Made by a program: the position numbers and the translations under genes
Assembly: GCA_009783805.1 (NCBI GenBank)
Contig: WRCU01000047.1
Coordinates: 1-8,545, forward strand
Reading direction: 5' to 3'
Source: Oscillospiraceae bacterium
GTDB lineage: Bacteria; Bacillota; Clostridia; WRCU01
Length of the DNA: 8,545 bases
Part shown: piece after piece, positions 1 to 6,130 of the stretch
Layout: every line of letters begins with the position of its first letter
How positions within the stretch are numbered: position 1 is the stretch's first letter
Notes under the pieces: model-generated
The model's input: only the letters and a program-made list of their open reading frames with translations
Databases searched by the model: none
Told to the model about the DNA's origin: nothing

Positions 1-828
1 GACATCGAGGAGGTCGGCGAGTACCGGGAAGACGAGCTGCTCATCATGACGACGGGGAGCCAGGGCGAGCCGATGTCGGCGCTGTCCAGGATCGCCGCGT
101 CGGACCATAGGACGATATCGATCATACCCGGGGACCTGGTGATAATCTCGGCCAACCCGATCCCGGGCAATGAGAAGTTCATTTCGAAGGTCATCAACGA
201 GCTGTACAAGAAAGGCGCCGAGGTCATATACGAGGCCATCGAGGACATACACGTCTCGGGCCACGCATGCCAGGAGGAGCTCAAGCTCATCTACAGCCTC
301 ACCAAGCCCAGGTATTTCATGCCGGTCCACGGCGAATACAGGCACCTGTGGCAGCACGCGCGGATGATAGGTGAGATGGGCCTGCCCGAGAAGGACATAT
401 ACGTAATGGAGAACGGCCAGGTGCTAGAGCTGACGGCCAACTCCGCCAAACTGGGCGGCAACGTCCAGGCGGGCAGGATACTGGTGGACGGCCACGGCGT
501 GGGCGACGTGGGCGCGGTGGTGCTGAGGGACAGGAAGCTGCTCTCGCAGGATGGGCTCATAATAGTCGTGATAACGGTCGACGAGGACGACGGGGGCATC
601 ATATCCGGGCCGGAGATAATATCAAGGGGATTCGTGTATGTGAAGGAGTCCGAGGACCTCATGGACAGCATGAGGTCCGTGATCGAGAATGCGGTCAGGA
701 AGGCCGGCAAGGTCAAGCGGGGCGAGTGGGGCCAGCGCAAGAACGAGATAAGGGAGGCGCTCCGCGACTTCATTTATTCCAAGACGAAACGCAAGCCCAT
801 GATACTGCCGATAATCATGGAGGCGTAG
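1..828 (+). CDS. rnj: Ribonuclease J, C-terminal part (5' end outside window)
   Basis: The reading frame is open from base 1 and ends at TAG 826-828, giving 275 residues, about half of the usual length of about 555. The first methionine in the window (46) is internal, since conserved sequence (DIEEVGEYREDELLIM) precedes it. The sequence shows beta-CASP metallo-beta-lactamase hallmarks: TTGSQGEP, HVSGHA (motif B) and PVHGEYRH (motif C, whose His is a catalytic-zinc ligand in RNase J). The C-terminal RNase J domain follows and ends in the usual basic tail with SKTKRKPMILPI. RNase J is a cytoplasmic endo- and 5'-3' exoribonuclease for mRNA turnover and rRNA maturation. Which paralogue (J1 or J2) this is cannot be said from half a protein. 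The family assignment is very secure. The downstream gene starts 53 bases later on the same strand. Confidence 0.96.
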   Translation, partial: DIEEVGEYREDELLIMTTGSQGEPMSALSRIAASDHRTISIIPGDLVIISANPIPGNEKFISKVINELYKKGAEVIYEAIEDIHVSGHACQEELKLIYSLTKPRYFMPVHGEYRHLWQHARMIGEMGLPEKDIYVMENGQVLELTANSAKLGGNVQAGRILVDGHGVGDVGAVVLRDRKLLSQDGLIIVVITVDEDDGGIISGPEIISRGFVYVKESEDLMDSMRSVIENAVRKAGKVKRGEWGQRKNEIREALRDFIYSKTKRKPMILPIIMEA

Positions 829-866
829 GCTCGCCGGGCCGCCGTCACGATGAGGCATATCCCGCC

Positions 867-874
867 AAGGAGGA
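867..874 (+). promoter_or_regulatory. Ribosome-binding site of the URO-D-family gene
   Basis: AAGGAGGA lies 8 bases (counted from the end of GGAGG) before the ATG at 882. It decides the start: the frame is open further upstream to 726, but that extension would overlap the RNase J gene by about 100 bases and encodes nothing family-like. Confidence 0.8.
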
Positions 875-881
875 CCGCACG

Positions 882-1970
882 ATGACCCACCTGGAACGCT
901 ACATGAGCTCCATACGGCGCAAGCCGTTCGACCGGATCCCATTCACGATGGGGATGTCGGGCCCATGCGCCGCCAGGCTTACGGAATATACGGGCGTCGA
1001 ATACGGCAGGCTGCTGTTCGACGTCTTCGGCGTGGACAAGCGTTGGGCGGGGCCGCGCTACGTAGGCCCGCATAGGCCCTGCGCCGAGGAAGGATGCTAC
1101 AAGACCATGTTCGGCGTCACCATGAGGAAGGCGGAATGCTCGGGCGGCAGCTACGACACGGCGGTGGCGTTCCCCTTGGCGGGGGCCGCGACGGCCGATG
1201 AGGTCCGCGGCCACGATTGGCCGAAGGCGGCCGACCACGACTTCGGGCCGATGCTCGAGGCCTTCGACAGGCATCCCGACTACCCCTTCATGGCGGGGTA
1301 CCACGCGCTCGGCTGGTTCTCGTGGGACATGCGCGGAATGGACCTCTTCCTAGAGGACCTCATCCTCAACCCGACTATAGCCGACGCCGTCATCGAGTCG
1401 GTGGCCGAGTTCGGGTACGCCTATTTCAAGGCTTTATTCGAGGCCGCGAAACCGTACCTGGGAGGTTGCTTCACCACGATCCAGCTGGCCGACGACTGGG
1501 GCACCCAACGCGGGCTATTGATCGGCGTCGACACGTTCAGGAGGCATTTCAAGCGCCACTACTCGAGGATGATCGATCTGGCCCATAAAAACGGCGTCCT
1601 GGTGGAGTTCCATTGCTGCGGGAGCCAAGGCCCGTTGATTCCTGAGTTCATCGACCTGGGGGTGGACATATTAAACCCGCTGCAGACGAGCGCCGCCGGA
1701 ATGACGCCGCATATCTTGAAAAAGGAGTTCGGCGACCATATCGCCTTCAGCGGCGGGGTCGACGTGCAGACGGTGCTGCCGAACGGGACCGTTGCGAGCG
1801 TGCGGGACGAGGTGATGTACCTGCTGGACAGTGTGGGCAAAGGCGGGGGCTACGTATTGGAACCCAGCCACAGCATACAGGCCGACACGCCGCCGGAGAA
1901 CGTCGTGGCGATGGTGGACGCCATATATGAGTACTACGGCATGGCGAAGACGGGGCTAAACGACCGGTGA
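882..1970 (+). CDS. Uroporphyrinogen decarboxylase (URO-D) superfamily protein, probable methyltransferase-type member
   Basis: This protein has 362 residues, the normal size for the superfamily, and starts at ATG 882 behind AAGGAGGA. The opening (THLERYMSSIRRKPFDRIPF) is the standard N-terminus of URO-D-like proteins. It also has DDWGTQRG (204-211), FHCCGS (243-248), DLGVDILNPLQTSA (258-271), FSGGVDVQ (289-296) and EPSHSIQADTPPENV (327-341), all typical of the branch that includes the corrinoid:CoM methyltransferases MtaA, MtbA and CmuA rather than haem-pathway HemE. In the MtaA-type enzymes a His-X-Cys motif plus a later Cys bind the zinc that activates the acceptor thiol. Here H244 and C246 fit the first part, but no Cys follows C246, and H330 sits in the region where the third ligand is expected. 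The substrate is unknown and no corrinoid protein is next to it. The family is secure. A methyl-transfer role is inference. Confidence 0.88.
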   Translation: MTHLERYMSSIRRKPFDRIPFTMGMSGPCAARLTEYTGVEYGRLLFDVFGVDKRWAGPRYVGPHRPCAEEGCYKTMFGVTMRKAECSGGSYDTAVAFPLAGAATADEVRGHDWPKAADHDFGPMLEAFDRHPDYPFMAGYHALGWFSWDMRGMDLFLEDLILNPTIADAVIESVAEFGYAYFKALFEAAKPYLGGCFTTIQLADDWGTQRGLLIGVDTFRRHFKRHYSRMIDLAHKNGVLVEFHCCGSQGPLIPEFIDLGVDILNPLQTSAAGMTPHILKKEFGDHIAFSGGVDVQTVLPNGTVASVRDEVMYLLDSVGKGGGYVLEPSHSIQADTPPENVVAMVDAIYEYYGMAKTGLNDR

Positions 1971-1982
1971 CGCTATAGTGCC

Positions 1983-2041
1983 GTCATCCTGAGTACAACG
2001 AAGGATTCGGCCAGTCATCCTGAGCGCAACGAAGGATCCGG
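1983..2041. repeat. Two tandem copies of a 28-nt intergenic repeat
   Basis: Copies at 1983-2010 and 2014-2041 share GTCATCCTGAG and AACGAAGGAT and differ at only three positions (TA versus CG in the middle, T versus C near the end). Their start-to-start period is 31 bases. Within each copy ATCCT can pair with AGGAT over a loop of about 11 bases, a perfect match in copy 2 and also possible in copy 1. The motif resembles the short TCATCCTGAGC...GAAGGATC element scattered between genes in many bacterial genomes, which is recalled knowledge and was not searched. It fills the gap between the URO-D-like gene and the Fe-S gene, so it may act on the transcript as a small hairpin pair. Confidence 0.75.
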
Positions 2042-2046
2042 TTTTC

Positions 2047-2053
2047 GGAGGTG
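2047..2053 (+). promoter_or_regulatory. Ribosome-binding site setting the GTG start of the Fe-S gene
   Basis: GGAGGTG lies with an 8-base spacer (after GGAGG) before GTG 2060. The first in-frame GTG (2051) is inside this Shine-Dalgarno sequence and TTG 2054 is too close, so GTG 2060 is the best start. Confidence 0.7.
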
Positions 2054-2059
2054 TTGATC

Positions 2060-3007
2060 GTGGCAGAGGCAAGGAGCGTCATCCAGGCATATGAGGCGGC
2101 CGGCATGCGCGCCGCCTTCTCCGAGCTGGGCAAGGCCCTGGAGGCCGCGGCGAAGGTGTATGAGTCGATGGGGTCCAACGTCTCGACGCCGGACTTCGCC
2201 AAGGGCGCGGCGAGCCATTTCAAGGCGAACCAGCCCCCCGACCTGCCGTTTCGGCCCCTGTCGTTCCTGACCGTCGCCTACCCCAGCCCACCGGCCCAGT
2301 TGACCCTGACTATAGGCGGGGAGCGCGCCACCATCCCCATCCCCCCCATATACATAGGCCAGGACGGCGCTGACGCCTCGATGGACGCCCTGATGCGGGA
2401 GGCGGCGCCGGGGCATAGGTTCGCGCATACCAAGGGCATATCGCAGAAGCTCCTCGCGGCCATAAGCGGCTTAGGCAGGTACGGCCGCAACAACGTTTGC
2501 TACGTCAAGGGGCTGGGGAGCCACTGCTCGCTGTTCGCCCAATACACGGATATACCGTTCGAGGGCCCCACCCACGACCCGCTGGGTTTCATGGATGAGT
2601 GCGCGGGCTGCGTAATATGCATGGACGGGTGCCCGACCGGCGCGATAACCGGCAACCCCGTGATAGACGCGGATTTATGCATAAATAGGTACACCTACCG
2701 TCTCGACCCTATACCCGAAGACGTCCCTTTGTCCGTCTTCAACGCCTTGATCGGGTGCTGGCCTTGCCAAGCCCTATGCCCCGTCAACAAGGCGCTGCCC
2801 ATGAATGAGCCGGAGACGCTGGAGCTGGGTGAGGCTGAAACCGCGGAGTTCCTAGACTATAAAGCCGGGCTGACGCCCGCGCTGGAAGGGCGGCTGAGGC
2901 CATTCTTCAGGAACGACCATCTGCTTTCCGTGGCCGCGAGGAACGCAGCGTTGGCATTGGGACGGTATGGGCCGAATAAGCCAGGCGAGTCGGGGGACCG
3001 TGATTGA
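2060..3007 (+). CDS. QueG-like double [4Fe-4S] cluster protein lacking the QueG catalytic Asp
   Basis: This protein has 315 residues from GTG 2060. Residues 181-191 read CAGCVICMDGC and continue as CPTGAI. With C207 and CWPCQALCPVNK (C233, C236, C240) they form the two ferredoxin-like [4Fe-4S] motifs of the epoxyqueuosine reductase (QueG) C-terminal domain. SGLGRYGRNN (136-145) and GSHCSLFAQYTDIP match the QueG core around its cobalamin-binding region, and the end (FFRNDHLL...ARNAALALG) resembles the QueG tail. The Asp of the QueG motif DTGP, which acts as catalytic acid, aligns without gaps with H123 (AHTKGISQK), so ordinary queuosine synthesis is unlikely. The protein is probably a cytoplasmic redox protein, perhaps corrinoid-dependent. 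The neighbouring URO-D-like gene fits that idea but does not prove it. The next gene begins at its last base triplet, so the two are translationally coupled. Confidence 0.82.
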   Translation: MAEARSVIQAYEAAGMRAAFSELGKALEAAAKVYESMGSNVSTPDFAKGAASHFKANQPPDLPFRPLSFLTVAYPSPPAQLTLTIGGERATIPIPPIYIGQDGADASMDALMREAAPGHRFAHTKGISQKLLAAISGLGRYGRNNVCYVKGLGSHCSLFAQYTDIPFEGPTHDPLGFMDECAGCVICMDGCPTGAITGNPVIDADLCINRYTYRLDPIPEDVPLSVFNALIGCWPCQALCPVNKALPMNEPETLELGEAETAEFLDYKAGLTPALEGRLRPFFRNDHLLSVAARNAALALGRYGPNKPGESGDRD

Positions 3008-4716
3008 AAGGTAAGCTCGACGCCACGAAGGCGTTCATATACGTCACCTCATTCCTGTCCGGGATGTCGGTCATGGCCGCCGAGCTGAGCGCCAGCAGGC
3101 TGCTTTCGCCGTACTTCTCCTCCACGCTGCCCGTATGGAGCGTGATCATCGGCCTGATCATGGCCTCCCTCAGCATAGGGAACGTCGTGGGCGGGCGCGC
3201 GGCCGACAGGCATGGGAGCCTGTCCTGGCTGTACCGCAGGATCGTCTTCGCGGCCGCGTACATAGCCTTGATACCCTTGATAGGGAAATACGTCATAGCG
3301 GCCTCCGCCCCCATCTTCGCGCTGTTCATGGACGGAGGCATCGTGGTCTTCGGCAGCGCGCTCTCATGCCTCATACTGTTCGCCCCGCCCATGGTGATCC
3401 TCGGCATGGTCTCGCCGTACATGGTCAGGCTCGGCGCGAAGGACGCCGAAGGGGTCGGGCGCGCGGCCGGCAACGTATACGCCGTCTCCACGGTGGGCAG
3501 CATCATCGGCACGTTCATCCCCTCCTTCCTGACCATCCCGACCATAGGGACGAACATGACGTTCGCCTCCATAGCCATCACGCTCTCCGCCCTTAGCGTC
3601 GCGTTCTTCGCGGTCATGGAGCGGAAGGCCGCCCCCATCGCGGCCTCGTCCGCGGTGCTGGCGGCGATCATCGCGACGGCCGTCTTCGTGCTGCCCGGCA
3701 ACTCCTCGTTCGCATTTTGGGAGAAGGGCCTCGTCTACGAAGGCGAGTCGCTATATAACTACGTCCAGGTCAAAAAAAGCGGCGAAACCGTGCTCCTCTC
3801 GACCAACGTCGCGTTCGGCGTGCAGTCGGCCTACAGGAAAGGGTCGGTGCTGTCCGGCTTCTACTATGACTACGCCTTGGCCTCGCTGTTGATGAGCGCG
3901 CCCATAGCGCGGGGCTATGAGGCGCACCTGGACGGCGGCACGTGCGGCGATGGGGCATGCGGCCACCGCGATGACTCCCTGGGCTGCGGCGGGGGCGCGC
4001 GCATCCTCATCCTGGGGCTGGGCAGCGGCACGTACGCCAAGGAATGCAGGTACTTCCTGCCCGACAGCGAGATCGTGGGCGTGGAGATCGACCCGCTGAT
4101 AATCGAAGTGGCCAGGCTCCACTTCGACCTTAGGGACGACGAGGTGGAGGTCCATGAAGGCGACGGCCGCATATGGTTGGAGGCGAACGGTGGCCCGTTC
4201 GACGTCGTGATGCTGGACGCGTACCAGGACATATCGATACCGTTCCACATGGCGACCGCCGAGTTCTTCGCGCTGGTCAAGGGCGCCATGGCCCCTGGCG
4301 GGGTGGCCGTCATCAACGTCAACCTCAGCACCGACGGTGACACGGGCGTCACGGACGCGCTGGCGACCACGGCGGGCACGGCCTTCGGCCACGTATACGT
4401 CTATGACATAGCGTCGGGGACGAACACGCTCATATTCGCCGCCGATGACGGCGCCGCAGCCGAAAGCCTGCGGCACGGGGCCGAGCTGCTGCCCGACGGC
4501 CATATGCTCGCCAGGGTCATGGATTCGGTCTCGTCTAGGATGGATAGGCATGCGGGCGGTACGGCGGTCCTGACGGACGACCTGGCCCCGATCGAGCTGA
4601 TGACCCAGAAGGTCATGGACGGGCTTATCAGCCAAAACGCCAAACGGTTCAAGGACATGGTCAGCGAGTCCCCGAACGGCATATTCGACATATTCGACAT
4701 AATAAAGCGATACTGA
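3004..4716 (+). CDS. Fused membrane/spermidine synthase-like protein
   Basis: This protein has 570 residues and starts at TTG 3004, which overlaps the upstream TGA (3005-3007) and has GGGGGA just before it. The N-terminal 230 residues hold about seven hydrophobic segments (roughly 10-30, 45-65, 80-100, 104-130, 160-180, 184-204, 211-231), as in the fused MFS/spermidine synthase family. Next come YNYVQVKKSGETVLL and the Rossmann domain: ILILGLGSGTYAKE (334-347, SAM or decarboxylated-SAM loop), VGVEIDP (358-364), EGDGR (385-389) and LDAYQD (404-409), with D405 at the SpeE catalytic Asp position. FHMATAEFF and TDDLAPIE complete the family pattern. A Cys/Gly-rich insert lies at about 308-331. Relatives are presumed aminopropyltransferases, but substrates are largely unproven and no S-adenosylmethionine decarboxylase gene is nearby. 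It acts at the cytoplasmic membrane. Confidence 0.9.
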   Translation: MKGKLDATKAFIYVTSFLSGMSVMAAELSASRLLSPYFSSTLPVWSVIIGLIMASLSIGNVVGGRAADRHGSLSWLYRRIVFAAAYIALIPLIGKYVIAASAPIFALFMDGGIVVFGSALSCLILFAPPMVILGMVSPYMVRLGAKDAEGVGRAAGNVYAVSTVGSIIGTFIPSFLTIPTIGTNMTFASIAITLSALSVAFFAVMERKAAPIAASSAVLAAIIATAVFVLPGNSSFAFWEKGLVYEGESLYNYVQVKKSGETVLLSTNVAFGVQSAYRKGSVLSGFYYDYALASLLMSAPIARGYEAHLDGGTCGDGACGHRDDSLGCGGGARILILGLGSGTYAKECRYFLPDSEIVGVEIDPLIIEVARLHFDLRDDEVEVHEGDGRIWLEANGGPFDVVMLDAYQDISIPFHMATAEFFALVKGAMAPGGVAVINVNLSTDGDTGVTDALATTAGTAFGHVYVYDIASGTNTLIFAADDGAAAESLRHGAELLPDGHMLARVMDSVSSRMDRHAGGTAVLTDDLAPIELMTQKVMDGLISQNAKRFKDMVSESPNGIFDIFDIIKRY

Positions 4717-4724
4717 CCTATAAT
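4694..4724 (+). promoter_or_regulatory. Possible promoter before the creatininase-family gene
   Basis: TATAAT (4719-4724) matches the -10 consensus exactly, and TCGACA (4694-4699) matches 5 of 6 bases of TTGACA. The 19-base spacer is longer than the ideal 17. Transcription would start near 4731, 31 bases before the ATG. It overlaps the end of the preceding coding sequence, so it would be an internal promoter of the gene block. Confidence 0.4.
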
Positions 4725-4761
4725 AAAAACATGCCATCGACATCAAAGGAGGCAATAGGCC

Positions 4762-5487
4762 ATGTACCTGGAACGCTACACGATGGATGGGTTCAAGGCG
4801 ATATCCGAACGGGTCGACACCGTCATCATCCCGGTCGGCTCGACGGAGGCGCACGGGTACCACTTGCCGCTGGGCACGGACATGCTCGTGCCGAGGGAGC
4901 TGCTGAGGAGGCTGGAGCTGGCCTACGGCGACAACGTGTGGATCGCGCCCGAGGTGGCGTACTCCCCTTGCTTCACGCTGCCCGAATTTCCGGGGACCGT
5001 CAACATACCCTCGGACGTCCTGGCCGATTATTTGTTCCATATCGGGGCGAACCTTTATAAGCATGGGATGAGGAAGATAGTCTTCCTGAACGGGCACGGA
5101 GAGAACCATACCGCGCTGAACCTGGCCGGCGAGAAGCTTTCGGAGCTAGGCGCGTATATATGGAACAGCAACCCGTTCAACGACTTCGCGGGCGACTTCA
5201 ACCACGTCCTCGAAAGCAGGTTCGGCAGCCACGCCAACGAATGTGAGACCGCCCTCTTGATGGCATGCGACGAGACCCTCGCCCATATGGACAAGGTCGT
5301 CGTGAACATGAAGAAGGTGTTGATGGGCGTCAGGTACAAGGACCGTTACCTGGACTTCATCCCCGAGGCCGTGCACGGGGACGGCACCAAGGCCACGAAG
5401 GAGAAGGGCGACAAGATACTCGACTACATGGTCAAGGGATTGGTAAGGCAGCTCGAATCTTTGGAATCGGGGCGCTACAACGACTGA
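4762..5487 (+). CDS. Creatininase-family metal-dependent amidohydrolase
   Basis: This protein has 241 residues. Its ATG at 4762 follows AAAGGAGG (4745-4752). Residues 26-40 (GSTEAHGYHLPLGTD) carry the creatininase metal-binding signature, with E29, H31 and D40 spaced like E34, H36 and D45 of Pseudomonas creatininase. NGHGEN (110-115) supplies H112 and E114, matching H120 and E122, so the full set of metal ligands is present. LPEFPGTVNIPSDVL (73-87) and HANECETALLM (157-167) are further family motifs. Members hydrolyse small cyclic or linear amides (creatinine, formamidopyrimidine intermediates of riboflavin/F420 synthesis) or trim peptides (mycofactocin MftE). The sequence does not tell which applies here. 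It is a cytoplasmic enzyme. It lies 45 bases after the spermidine-synthase-like gene, in the same direction, and is the last gene of the block before a convergent operon. Confidence 0.92.
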   Translation: MYLERYTMDGFKAISERVDTVIIPVGSTEAHGYHLPLGTDMLVPRELLRRLELAYGDNVWIAPEVAYSPCFTLPEFPGTVNIPSDVLADYLFHIGANLYKHGMRKIVFLNGHGENHTALNLAGEKLSELGAYIWNSNPFNDFAGDFNHVLESRFGSHANECETALLMACDETLAHMDKVVVNMKKVLMGVRYKDRYLDFIPEAVHGDGTKATKEKGDKILDYMVKGLVRQLESLESGRYND

Positions 5488-5516
5488 CGGGCGCGGCGGG
5501 CATCCCCGTTAATGCA

Positions 5517-5531
5517 CGCGGCCATGCCGCG
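5517..5531. terminator. GC-rich hairpin between convergent genes, terminator-like without a T tract
   Basis: CGCGGC (5517-5522) and GCCGCG (5526-5531) are perfect inverted repeats with a 3-base loop. They lie in the 62-base gap between the stop of the creatininase-family gene (5487) and the stop of the lipoprotein gene (5550). Neither strand has a T run after the stem, so intrinsic termination is not secure. It could still be a bidirectional 3'-end stabiliser. Confidence 0.3.
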
Positions 5532-5549
5532 AACCTTGCCTGAAACCCC

Positions 5550-6119
5550 TTAGGTCCCCTCCAGCGGCAGGACCATCATGCCTCCCTCTTTCAAGGGCTC
5601 ATTCCCGAAGACATAGGCTGACTCGTCGCCGGGCTCCAGGACATACTTGATGCCTCCCACGAAGGTATCCCCCGGGGTGACCGTCAGCCTGTCGCTGCCG
5701 TCCATGTTATAATAACCCGCCATGGTGCAACGGCCTTGCCTCTCCTCATCCCTATAGACATTCATATAAGTGATGAAGCTCATTAGGGCATCCGTATTGG
5801 AATCGCCTTTATTCGTCAGCATGAACTGGATATCCAGGATAGGCTTCCCAGGCCAGCCGGACCCATGCTCCGGATCCCCGACGGGTATCACCTTGTGGCC
5901 GATTATCAAAATCTCATAAGCCCTGAAGGCGAACAATCCGTCAATTATGATGTTCGTGCCCGTTCCGGCCTTACCATCGCCATTCGCGTCAGAGGCGGAC
6001 GCGTCGGCGCTAGCGTCGGCATTACCCGAGGCTACGCCCGGATCGGCGTTCCCGCCGCAACCGATGATGGCTGAGCAAAGAAGTATTAATAAGAGCATGT
6101 TTACGAACTTATTTGTCAA
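5550..6119 (-). CDS. Small secreted lipoprotein, DUF5067/DUF4352-like
   Basis: This protein has 189 residues and starts at TTG (6119-6117), 6 bases after GGAGG. The stop is TAA 5552-5550. The N-terminus is a lipoprotein signal peptide: K4, a hydrophobic run from residue 8, and lipobox IIGC with C21 as the lipidated residue. A start at M8 would lose the only positive charge, which supports the TTG. Residues 22-55 are an Asp/Ala/Ser/Gly-rich linker (ADASADASASDANGDG). The remainder is beta-rich, with FRAYEILIIGHK, KPILDIQFMLTNKGD, TVTPGDTF and GIKYVLEPGDE. That pattern resembles the immunoglobulin-like DUF5067/DUF4352 lipoproteins of Gram-positive bacteria, although this is a judgement by eye. 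No enzymatic motif is seen. It is membrane-anchored and extracellular. It is coupled to the upstream surface protein gene, which suggests a joint role at the cell envelope. Confidence 0.8.
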   Translation of the reverse strand: MTNKFVNMLLLILLCSAIIGCGGNADPGVASGNADASADASASDANGDGKAGTGTNIIIDGLFAFRAYEILIIGHKVIPVGDPEHGSGWPGKPILDIQFMLTNKGDSNTDALMSFITYMNVYRDEERQGRCTMAGYYNMDGSDRLTVTPGDTFVGGIKYVLEPGDESAYVFGNEPLKEGGMMVLPLEGT

Positions 6120-6122
6120 TAC

Positions 6123-6130
6123 TCACCTCC
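6123..6130 (-). promoter_or_regulatory. Ribosome-binding site of the lipoprotein gene, containing the upstream stop codon
   Basis: Read on the - strand this is GGAGGTGA, a near-perfect Shine-Dalgarno sequence. It is made of the last codons of the surface protein gene (CGG AGG TGA), so the ribosome that stops there lies on the lipoprotein start site. It supports the TTG start at 6119. Confidence 0.8.

Noticed and set aside
726..881. N-terminal extension of the URO-D-like gene
   Set aside because: It overlaps RNase J by about 100 bases, has no family similarity, and a proper ribosome-binding site precedes ATG 882.
2060..3007. Naming this gene queG
   Set aside because: The catalytic Asp is replaced by His, so the symbol would mislead.
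2907..3701. 264-residue open frame on the - strand
   Set aside because: It is antisense to the membrane part of the fused spermidine-synthase-like gene, with low-complexity Met/Ala composition and no family signature.
3751..5109. 452-residue open frame on the - strand
   Set aside because: It is antisense to the spermidine-synthase-like and creatininase-like genes, is rich in Arg/Val/His as expected from reversed GC-rich codons, and has no recognisable domain.
5494..5549. Strong intrinsic terminator for the converging operons
   Set aside because: The hairpin is perfect but has no T tract on either strand, so it is listed only at low confidence.
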